Source: Alphaproteobacteria bacterium (GTDB lineage: Bacteria; Pseudomonadota; Alphaproteobacteria; Ferrovibrionales; Ferrovibrionaceae). From it: a stretch of DNA of 45,049 nucleotides. Of this stretch, positions 1 to 6,682 are shown one piece after another (positions within the stretch are counted from its first letter, which is position 1; every line of letters starts with the position of its first letter). Below the pieces are notes generated by a model, which saw only the letters and a list, made by a program, of their open reading frames with translations, did no database searches and was not told the origin of the DNA. A program made the position numbers and the translations under genes. The DNA lies in assembly GCA_026126165.1 (NCBI GenBank), contig JAHCJR010000021.1:1-45049 (forward strand). Direction: 5' to 3'.

Positions 1-1
1 C

Positions 2-778
2 TCGACGCAGATCAAGGCCCTTGAGGCATCGCTCGGCCACGACCTTTTCGAGCGGCGCGGCCGGGGCCTCGTGCTGACCGAGGCGGGGCGGATCGCGCTC
101 GATCATGCCGAGGCGATCTTCCGGACGGCGGAGGATCTCGCCGCGACGCTGCAGAATGTCGGCTCGGTGCGCCGGGTGCTGCGGATCGGCGCGCTCGCCA
201 CCTTGTCGCGCAACTTTCAGATCGCCTTCCTCGCGCCGTTGATCGGGCGGCCCGGAATCGAGGTGGTCTCGCGCTCCGGATCGCAGGGGGATCTGCTGAG
301 GGCACTCGAAGCCATGTCGCTGGACGTAGTCCTGACGAACCTGGTCCCGGCGCGCGACAGCCTGAGCCCCTATCTCGTGCACAAGCTCTCCGAGCAGCCC
401 GTCAGCCTTGTGGGCCCTTCCGGCTTCGTCGGGCGGGCGCTTGCGGACCTGCTGGCGAACGAGCCGCTCATCCTCCCGACCCCGGAAGCATCGCTGCGCG
501 CCTCCTTCGACGCACTCGTCGCCCGGCTGGGCATCGTTCCGAGGATCGCCGCCGAGGCGGACGACATGGCGATGCTGCGTCTGCTCGCGCGCGCGAATGC
601 CGGCCTCGCGGTCATCCCGCCCATCGTCGTCCGGGACGAACTGGCCGCCGGCGCGCTCAGCGAGATCGCCCGGCTTGAAGGCATCATGGAGGGCTTCTTC
701 GCGGTCACCCTGCAGCGCCGGTTCCCGAACCCGCTGGTCGGCGAGATCCTCGCGAGCTTCACCCTCGGCGGGCCCTAG
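2..778 (+). CDS. LysR-family transcriptional regulator, 5' truncated by window edge
   Basis: The reading frame is already open at base 2 and reads STQIKALEASLGHDLFERRG, the second half of a LysR winged helix-turn-helix, so the true start lies before the window. The remaining ~230 residues form the LysR effector-binding domain. It begins near RVLRIGALATLSRNFQIAFL and includes VVLTNLVPA, a spacing reminiscent of NhaR-type LysR proteins. LysR proteins usually control a divergent neighbour, which would lie outside this window. The next gene downstream is convergent (stop at 950), and the 171 bases between show no clear operator. The target is unknown. Confidence 0.9.
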   Translation, partial: STQIKALEASLGHDLFERRGRGLVLTEAGRIALDHAEAIFRTAEDLAATLQNVGSVRRVLRIGALATLSRNFQIAFLAPLIGRPGIEVVSRSGSQGDLLRALEAMSLDVVLTNLVPARDSLSPYLVHKLSEQPVSLVGPSGFVGRALADLLANEPLILPTPEASLRASFDALVARLGIVPRIAAEADDMAMLRLLARANAGLAVIPPIVVRDELAAGALSEIARLEGIMEGFFAVTLQRRFPNPLVGEILASFTLGGP

Positions 779-949
779 AGACTTTCACCACGGGATGGAA
801 ACAGTTCCGTTGGCCGGCGGCGCAGCAAGTGGCCACGACACCTGCCCCGTGAATCCATCGCATGAACTGCCTCGCTCGCCAAGCTGCCAGAGCGGCCGCA
901 ATACTGATCCCAGGGTTGGAAACGCTGAACCGAAGCGCAATCGGCAGCT

Positions 950-1774
950 CTACGCATTAATGCAAAGCGGAGAAACCAGGCGCCGAAGGCAGCTGACAAT
1001 GGATGCCGCTGTAATGCGGCTGGAGCGCGGATTATCAAGCATGGGCAGGTTCTCGATCCTGGCGGTGAGGAGGGCGATGTCCGACACCACCTCGATGGCG
1101 TGAGTGTTGCGCGCGAGCGCCGGATCGGCCCAGACTTCGACCATGGTGGCATCCGGGCCGATACCGGCGAGGCTCAAAGTGGCCGCGACATTGACATTGG
1201 CCGGAAAGGCCCTCGCCGCCGCCCGTGCGCTGCCGCGGAAAACACAGAGCGGCTCGGCCAGCCCATCGAGGCGGATCCCGTTCTCTTCCAGGTATGGCGC
1301 ACCCTTGAGGCCCTGTGGTGGCTTGCGCGAGATCAGGGTGACACTGACGATCTCGCCCTCGGCCATTGCGGTCAGCGCATCAAGGCCCATCATGGCGCCG
1401 GCCGGCAGGAGGATCCGGCCGCCGTGCCGGCGCGCAAGTGCCGGAAGATCCTCGGCATCCAGCAAGGCTGCCGAACTGATCGCAACCAGCACCTTGCCGC
1501 GCTCGAGCACCGGAACGGCAACCGCACGAAAGGCCGCGCCCGGCAGCGCCTCCACGATGATGTCGGCTCGATCCGCCAGTTCGTCCAATGTACAGAGCGG
1601 CGGCGGATCACAGAAGGCGGAAAGCTTCTCCCGGGCTTTCGTCCGGTCGCGCGCCGAGACCCCTGCCAGGACAAGCCCGTCGATGCCGGCGTCGATCTGC
1701 CTCGCTACGGCCAGGCCAATGGCGCCAAGACCAGCTACGGCGACACGGAGCGGCCGCTGCCGGACTATCTGCAT
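950..1774 (-). CDS. Aspartate dehydrogenase-like NAD(P)-dependent oxidoreductase (NadX family)
   Basis: The 274-residue protein starts with a Rossmann dinucleotide fold (VAVAGLGAIG, residues 11-20). It ends with the aspartate dehydrogenase C-terminal domain, including PANVNVAATLSLAG and the motif NTHAIE with the candidate catalytic His225. Characterised members oxidise L-aspartate to iminoaspartate or run in the aminating direction, usually for NAD synthesis. Here the gene is divergent from an aldehyde dehydrogenase and shares its operator region at 1866-1879. A catabolic role on an amino acid or imino acid released from the pathway substrate is therefore more likely than NAD synthesis (inference). 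The start ATG at 1774 has a weak ribosome-binding site, so the exact start is uncertain. Confidence 0.85.
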   Translation of the reverse strand: MQIVRQRPLRVAVAGLGAIGLAVARQIDAGIDGLVLAGVSARDRTKAREKLSAFCDPPPLCTLDELADRADIIVEALPGAAFRAVAVPVLERGKVLVAISSAALLDAEDLPALARRHGGRILLPAGAMMGLDALTAMAEGEIVSVTLISRKPPQGLKGAPYLEENGIRLDGLAEPLCVFRGSARAAARAFPANVNVAATLSLAGIGPDATMVEVWADPALARNTHAIEVVSDIALLTARIENLPMLDNPRSSRITAASIVSCLRRLVSPLCINA

Positions 1775-1865
1775 GGCAAGTCAACTCGCATGATAACAAG
1801 GAGTCTCCGGTCCGAAGGCGCCCTCCAACGGTATCGCCACAATGGGCGTCGGCCTGTTAATATAG

Positions 1866-1879
1866 ACTGTCTAGTCAGT
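1866..1879. promoter_or_regulatory. Candidate TetR operator (site 1) within the aldehyde dehydrogenase promoter
   Basis: ACTGTCTAGTCAGT is palindromic at 12 of 14 positions (ACTG-n-CTAG-n-CAGT). Its reverse complement ACTGACTAGACAGT matches site 3 (ACTGACTAGACGGT) at 13 of 14 positions. It lies between a possible -35 (TTAATA, 1857-1862) and a perfect -10 (TATAAT, 1880-1885) for the plus-strand gene at 1928. Repression by promoter occlusion is the natural reading. The site sits between two divergent genes and may control both. Confidence 0.65.
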
Positions 1880-1927
1880 TATAATATACTCCAGATACAG
1901 ATCAGATTTACTGAATCCGGCGGCGGC

Positions 1928-3358
1928 ATGGTCGACATCATTCAATCCTACTATCCGGGAAGCGGCGGCCAGAAGTCGGCGAGCCATTTCGATCTGGTGC
2001 GCCCACACGACGGGTGCGTGACCGGGCGGATCGCGGAGGCCGGCGCGACCGGTGTCGAGCGAGCCGTCTCGGCTGCGCACGATGCCTTTCTTGCAATTCG
2101 CAAGAAGGCCTTGCACGAACGCGTCCGTTGGCTGCGGCTCGCTGCAGATGCCGTGAGAAGCCAGGCGGAAGCACTCGCGGCGATTATCGTCGAGGATGTG
2201 GGGAAGCCCATCAGGGCCTGTCGCTTCGAGGTGCAGCGTGGCGTGGAGCTCCTTGAAGCCTGTGCAGCGAGCGCATCGCAGATTGGCGGCGAGGTGCTTC
2301 CGCTCGACGCGACGCCGGCCGGCAGCGGACTGATCGGAATGACGCGGCGTCTGCCCTATGGTGTCGTCGGCGCCATAACTCCCTTCAACGCGCCGATCAA
2401 CCTTCTGGTCCAGAAACTGGCCCCGGCTATCGCCGCCGGCAATACGGTCGTCGTCAAGCCGGCGCCGGCCGGCACGCGGACGGCGTTGCGGCTTGCCGAG
2501 CTGTTTCATGACCGCGGCTGGCCCGAGGGGCTGTTTTCAGTGGTAACCGGAGATCGCGAGACCGCGCTTGCACTCGCAAGCCATCCCCTGGTGCGAGCCG
2601 TCTCGTTCACTGGCGGCACGAATGCGGGTGAATCGCTGGCACGTGCGGCCGGCGCCAAGAAGTTCCTTGCCGAACTCGGATCGAACGCAGCGAACATTGT
2701 CATGGCCGACGCCGATCTTGAGGCGGCGGCGAGAAAGATCGCCGCCGCTGCCTTCGAGGCGAGCGGCCAGCAATGCATTTCCGCGCAGCGCGTGCTGGTG
2801 CAGAAGCAGGTATTCGAAGAATTCTGTGGGAGGTTCGTTGCTGCTGCCGCGGCGCTGAAGGTTGGCCCGGCGGAAGATCCCGGCACCGATCTCGCCACCA
2901 TGGTTTCCGGTCAGGCAGCGGATCGGGTTATGGAGATGATCGCGGATGCAATACAAAGAGGCGCAGTGGCGCTTCTGGAGCCGAAGCGCCAGGGGGCCAT
3001 GATATCGCCCGCCATTCTCGGCGAGTTGTCCAGGGAGGCCCGACTCTGGCGGGAAGAGGTCTTCGGGCCTGTTGCTGTCCTGGTGCCATTCGAGACGATC
3101 GACGAGGCGATTGCGCTGGCAAACGATTCGCCCTTCGGCCTGCAGGGCGCCGTATTCACCGGCAGCCTGGCCACGGCCCTGCGATTTGCCGACGACTTCG
3201 AAGTCGGGTCGTTATGGGTCAACGAAGCCAGCCGCTTTCGCCTCGACATGTATCCATTTGGCGGCGTGAAGCAGAGTGGCGTGGGACGCGAAGGCGTGAA
3301 ATACGCAATCGAGGAAATGACGCAGATCAAGTTCATCGGCATCCGCCCGGGGGCCTGA
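1928..3358 (+). CDS. NAD(P)-dependent aldehyde dehydrogenase
   Basis: This is a 476-residue ALDH superfamily protein of normal length. The catalytic cysteine is C283 in the motif GQQCIS and the general-base glutamate is E249 in ELGS. The cofactor-binding FTGG segment and the C-terminal PFGGVKQSGVGREG motif are present. The ATG at 1928 was chosen because the frame upstream, although open to 1100, crosses the promoter and operator at 1857-1885 and shows no ALDH homology. The family oxidises an aldehyde to its acid. In this island it probably oxidises a semialdehyde from ring cleavage. The GQQCIS form occurs in lactaldehyde, succinate-semialdehyde and phosphonoacetaldehyde dehydrogenases, so the substrate cannot be read from the sequence. 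Confidence 0.93.
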   Translation: MVDIIQSYYPGSGGQKSASHFDLVRPHDGCVTGRIAEAGATGVERAVSAAHDAFLAIRKKALHERVRWLRLAADAVRSQAEALAAIIVEDVGKPIRACRFEVQRGVELLEACAASASQIGGEVLPLDATPAGSGLIGMTRRLPYGVVGAITPFNAPINLLVQKLAPAIAAGNTVVVKPAPAGTRTALRLAELFHDRGWPEGLFSVVTGDRETALALASHPLVRAVSFTGGTNAGESLARAAGAKKFLAELGSNAANIVMADADLEAAARKIAAAAFEASGQQCISAQRVLVQKQVFEEFCGRFVAAAAALKVGPAEDPGTDLATMVSGQAADRVMEMIADAIQRGAVALLEPKRQGAMISPAILGELSREARLWREEVFGPVAVLVPFETIDEAIALANDSPFGLQGAVFTGSLATALRFADDFEVGSLWVNEASRFRLDMYPFGGVKQSGVGREGVKYAIEEMTQIKFIGIRPGA

Positions 3359-3388
3359 TCAGGCGCCCACCCGACGTATGGCGACCCC

Positions 3389-4315
3389 CTACCGTCCGTG
3401 AATGAACTCGAGAATCGCTTCTCCCAGAGCGGTCTCCGAAGTATTGAAATGCGCGATGGCCGAAGTGTGGTTGTGCCGCTTCAGAAAATAGACAGGCGGC
3501 GCCTTCCGCCTGGCCTGGGCCAGACGATAGGCCAGCTCGAGACAATACACGTCGATCAGCGGATTCTCGAACTCGGAGAAAGCGATGAAGGTCCGGGGGC
3601 TGTTGGCATCGACGTGAGACACCGGCGAACAATCGTCCAGCCGGCGGGGGTCGGTTCCGTAGTAGGCTTCCACCTTTCGGGCATTCGGATTCTCCGGAAG
3701 ATTGTCGGCACGCACGCGGCCGCTGACAATCACGAGACCGGCCAACCCGTGACCGGCATCGCCATGAATGCGCCGGTCATAGGCATAGCTGGCGGCGTGG
3801 GCCCCTCCGGCGGAATGACCCATGAGATAGATACGCGCCGCATCGATGCGCCACTCTGCTGCATTCTCCCTGACCCAGTCGACGACACTGGCGATATCGC
3901 TGCTGGCCGCAGGATAGGAAGAATCGTCGGCCAGTCGATAGCCGATATTGACGCCGACAACGCCTCGCCTGGCGAAGAAGTAAAGCACGTTCGAGTAAAT
4001 CTCGTCCGTGCGGTTGCGATGGCCTTCCACGAAGGCGCCGCCATGCACGAACAGCAAGGCTGGATACGGACCCGGCCCGGTCCCTTCCGGCTGGAAGACG
4101 TCGAAGCGCTGCCGGGAATGGCGGCCATAGGCGACATCGCGGGTGACCGCCACGCCATCCTTGGGCGAGGCTTTCAGAACCTCACTATAGGCCTCGACCA
4201 TGCGCCGCACATTCCCGCCGACATCCGAACCCCAGCGGGGCCCGATTCTTGCCATCAGGTCCCACAGTTCCTCGGGAATTGGGGGCTCCGCCGCAATCGG
4301 CTGATGGTTGGCCAT
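3389..4315 (-). CDS. Alpha/beta hydrolase (BD-FAE / kynurenine formamidase-like)
   Basis: The 308-residue protein has the oxyanion motif HGGAF (residues 91-95) and the nucleophile elbow GHSAGG with Ser168. It resembles the carboxylesterase/arylformamidase branch of alpha/beta hydrolases. No signal peptide is seen, so it should be cytoplasmic. The gene is convergent with the aldehyde dehydrogenase (31 bases between stops) and divergent from the AtzG/AtzE-like amidase genes. Operator site 2 lies about 65 bases upstream of its start. A formamidase or an ester- or amide-cleaving step in the island's pathway is plausible. The acidic and histidine triad members could not be assigned with certainty. 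Confidence 0.88.
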   Translation of the reverse strand: MANHQPIAAEPPIPEELWDLMARIGPRWGSDVGGNVRRMVEAYSEVLKASPKDGVAVTRDVAYGRHSRQRFDVFQPEGTGPGPYPALLFVHGGAFVEGHRNRTDEIYSNVLYFFARRGVVGVNIGYRLADDSSYPAASSDIASVVDWVRENAAEWRIDAARIYLMGHSAGGAHAASYAYDRRIHGDAGHGLAGLVIVSGRVRADNLPENPNARKVEAYYGTDPRRLDDCSPVSHVDANSPRTFIAFSEFENPLIDVYCLELAYRLAQARRKAPPVYFLKRHNHTSAIAHFNTSETALGEAILEFIHGR

Positions 4316-4378
4316 GGAGATATTCCTTTAGTCCCGCGGATGCCGGCCAGCACACAAGCTTCATACTAGATCGGACAA

Positions 4379-4394
4379 TTGACCAATTAGTCAA
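4379..4394. promoter_or_regulatory. Candidate TetR operator (site 2), RutR-like
   Basis: TTGACCAATTAGTCAA differs at one defined position from the published RutR consensus TTGACCAnnTGGTCAA. The palindrome extends to AATTGAC-n6-GTCAATT (4377-4396), with perfect 7-base arms and a self-complementary AATT centre. A further half-site, ATTGACC, follows immediately. It lies between the divergent alpha/beta hydrolase (start 4315) and the AtzG-like gene (start 4591), so it could control both directions. Confidence 0.68.
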
Positions 4395-4590
4395 TTATTG
4401 ACCTTTCGCCCGCTACCCGCTACCTGTCTGGGCGAGCGGGGAAATCATTCTCTATCCGTTCGATGTCCGGGCACTCATCCTGTATCCCGCGCGCACGATG
4501 AACGAACTGCCAGGGCCCGCCGCCGCAAAGGGGAGAGCGTTTCCGGTAAAGGAAAGGCAGTCTTCGACAGGCCGTCAGGGGAGAGATCCA

Positions 4591-4779
4591 ATGAGCGTTG
4601 ACGATTTCGATGTCGAGGTCTTCGTCAAGCAGAATGCGGCACTGTCCGGCCTTGTGATCACGCCCGAGCAGATGCCCGGCGTTCTCGCCAACATCAGGCG
4701 CATTATTCCCATGGCGCGGCTGTTTCTCGACTATCCCGTCGACGACGAGGTGGAGATTGCCTCGGTGTACGTTCCATGA
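4591..4779 (+). CDS. AtzG-like small amidase subunit (DUF4089 family)
   Basis: A 62-residue protein (FVKQNAALSGLVITPEQMPG, then LFLDYPVDDEVEIASVYVP) matches the size and pattern of AtzG. AtzG is the small partner that stabilises the 1-carboxybiuret hydrolase AtzE in cyanuric acid degradation. The start at 4591 follows GGGGAGAGA; the frame stays open upstream to 4498 but that extension has no homology. The stop overlaps the next start as ATGA (4776-4779), so the two subunits are translationally coupled, like a GatC/GatA-type pair. Confidence 0.8.
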   Translation: MSVDDFDVEVFVKQNAALSGLVITPEQMPGVLANIRRIIPMARLFLDYPVDDEVEIASVYVP

Positions 4780-6167
4780 TCGACCATACCAGCACCGTTT
4801 CCGATATCGCTACCGCGGTCAAGGCCGGCCGCCTGAGGGCTGCGGAAACGGTCGAAATCGCACTTGCCCGCATCGCCGAACTGGACGGGCGGCTCAATGG
4901 TTTCACCGATCTGATGGCGGAGCGCGCCCGCGCCACGGCGGCTCGACTGGATGCCGCGATCAAGGAAGGTCATGAGCCGGGCCCGCTGGCCGGCGTACCC
5001 TTTGCCGTGAAGGATCTCTATGACATTGCCGGCCGGGTAACCACTGCCGGCTCGAGGATAAACCGTGACCGAGAGCCCTCCGGCGCGGACCAGCCGCTGA
5101 TCCAGCGGCTGGAGGCCGCCGGCGCCGTCCTGGTTGGCGCGCTGAACATGAGCGAGTACGCATATGATTTCATTGGCGAGAACATCCACTACGGACATGC
5201 CCGCAACCCGCACGATCCATCGCGGGGCGCCGGCGGCTCGTCGAGCGGCTCCGGTGTCGCGGTCGCCAGCGGCATGGTACCGCTCAGCCTGGGGTCGGAC
5301 ACCAACGGTTCGATTCGCGTGCCCTCTTCTTTCTGTGGCCTGTTCGGCTTGAAGCCGACCTTTGGCCGGCTGCCGCGCAACCGCAGTTTTCCGTTCGTAT
5401 CCAGCCTCGATCATCTTGGTCCGATGGCGCGCAGCGCGCGCGATCTGGCGCTTGCCTACGATGCCATACAGGGACCCGATGCTGACGATCCGGTCTGCGC
5501 CCAGCGCGCACCGGAACCTGCACTACCCGACCTTGAACATGGCGTGGATGGCCTGCGCATAGCGGTCGCCGGCGATTACTTCGCCAAGGGTGGCGAGCCG
5601 CTGGCCCATGAGGCCGTGGAGGCATTCGCTGCGGCATTGGGCACCAGCCGAACTATCACCCTGCCCGAGGCAAGGCGGGCGCGCGCGGCAGCCTATGTCA
5701 TGACCGCCGTCGAAGGCGCCAATCTGCATCGCGAGCGGCTCCGGCATCGCGCCGATGAGATCAACCCGGAAACCCGTGACCGCCTCCTCGCCGGCGCGCT
5801 GCTGCCGGCTGAATGGTATGTGCAGGCCAGCCGCTTCCGCCGCTGGTATCGGGCGAGGGTACGGGAATTGTTCCGTGACGTGGATGTCATCCTCGCACCG
5901 GCCACGCCCTGTGTGGCGCCAAGGCTCGGAGAGGAGATCATGGTGATCGACGGCGTCGAACTGCCCGTCAAGTCCACGATCGGCATGTTCGCACAGCCGA
6001 TCTCGTTCCTTGGCCTGCCAGTGGTGGCGACGCCCTACGCAAAGGCGTCGCCGATGCCGATCGGCGTGCAGGTGATCGCAGCGCCCTGGCGGGAGGATCA
6101 CGCACTTCGGGTGGCACGCCATCTGGAACATCTGGGTGTCGCAGCATCGCGGGTTGCATCTGTATGA
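4776..6167 (+). CDS. Amidase-signature hydrolase, AtzE-like
   Basis: The 463-residue amidase has the full Ser-cisSer-Lys triad: K79 (AVKDLYD), the cis-serine at about S155 (GGSSSGSG) and nucleophile S179 (GSDTNGSIRVP). Its sequence follows AtzE closely, for example SLGSDTNGSIRVP, LKPTFGRL, LAYDAIQGPD and AEWYVQASRFRRWYR. AtzE hydrolyses 1-carboxybiuret, and relatives act on other small ureido or amide compounds. The AtzG-like partner directly upstream supports this subfamily over GatA. It overlaps the following iron-sulfur subunit gene (ATGA at 6164-6167), so the amidase and the molybdenum hydroxylase are co-translated. The natural substrate is probably an amide or ureide made after ring opening (inference). 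Confidence 0.9.
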   Translation: MIDHTSTVSDIATAVKAGRLRAAETVEIALARIAELDGRLNGFTDLMAERARATAARLDAAIKEGHEPGPLAGVPFAVKDLYDIAGRVTTAGSRINRDREPSGADQPLIQRLEAAGAVLVGALNMSEYAYDFIGENIHYGHARNPHDPSRGAGGSSSGSGVAVASGMVPLSLGSDTNGSIRVPSSFCGLFGLKPTFGRLPRNRSFPFVSSLDHLGPMARSARDLALAYDAIQGPDADDPVCAQRAPEPALPDLEHGVDGLRIAVAGDYFAKGGEPLAHEAVEAFAAALGTSRTITLPEARRARAAAYVMTAVEGANLHRERLRHRADEINPETRDRLLAGALLPAEWYVQASRFRRWYRARVRELFRDVDVILAPATPCVAPRLGEEIMVIDGVELPVKSTIGMFAQPISFLGLPVVATPYAKASPMPIGVQVIAAPWREDHALRVARHLEHLGVAASRVASV

Positions 6168-6682
6168 TGCTCGACCCGGTCCCGCCCCCCACCCCGGCGC
6201 CGGTGGAGCCGGTCGGACTGCATGTCAATGGGTGCGCGAGCGACCTATGTCTTCCCAAGGGCGCAACCCTGCTCGAGGCCTTGCGCAACAGCCTTGGCCT
6301 CACGGCCAGCCGCTTCGGCTGCGGGCTGGAGCAGTGCGGCGCCTGCATGGTGCTGGTGGATGACCAGCCTCGCCATGCCTGTCAGCTTCTCGCCGCCGAC
6401 CAGACGGGGCGCATCATTCGCACGCCCGAATCGCTCGCGGAGGATGCCCTTGGGCGGCTGCTGATCGAGTCCTTCATAGCGCATCAGGCGGCGCAATGCG
6501 GCTATTGCCTCGGCGGAATACTGATCACGGCCTATGCGTGGTTGCGTGGCTTGAAGGGGGAGCCCAGCCGCGCGGAGATTGCCCGTACCCTGGACCCCCA
6601 TCTCTGCCGCTGCGGTGCGCATCCGCGCATTCTGGCGGCGGTGGCGGCCACGGCGAGGGCGTGGCTCGACCGGCCACGCTGA
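6164..6682 (+). CDS. [2Fe-2S] subunit of an IorAB-type molybdenum hydroxylase
   Basis: The 172-residue protein has the plant-type ferredoxin cluster motif CGLEQCGACMV with a further cysteine at HAC. It is followed by the second [2Fe-2S] domain motif QCGYCLGG ... CRCG. This is the architecture of IorA, the small subunit of isoquinoline 1-oxidoreductase, and of other two-subunit xanthine-oxidase-family hydroxylases. It passes electrons from the molybdenum centre to an acceptor. The start overlaps the amidase stop, and the stop overlaps the next start (TGATG, 6680-6684). A short Pro-rich stretch (VPPPTPAPVEP) precedes the ferredoxin fold. Confidence 0.92.
   Translation: MMLDPVPPPTPAPVEPVGLHVNGCASDLCLPKGATLLEALRNSLGLTASRFGCGLEQCGACMVLVDDQPRHACQLLAADQTGRIIRTPESLAEDALGRLLIESFIAHQAAQCGYCLGGILITAYAWLRGLKGEPSRAEIARTLDPHLCRCGAHPRILAAVAATARAWLDRPR

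Noticed and set aside
1100-1927. N-terminal extension of the aldehyde dehydrogenase frame
   Set aside because: It runs antisense to the aspartate dehydrogenase-like gene and across the promoter and operator; the ALDH fold starts after 1928.
4404-4445. Possible hairpin in the AtzG leader (TTTC-CCCGCT / AGCGGG-GAAA)
   Set aside because: It needs a bulge and a long loop, has competing pairings, and has no terminator features.
4498-4590. Longer AtzG-like protein starting at 4498
   Set aside because: The extension lacks similarity, and a good ribosome-binding site precedes the ATG at 4591.
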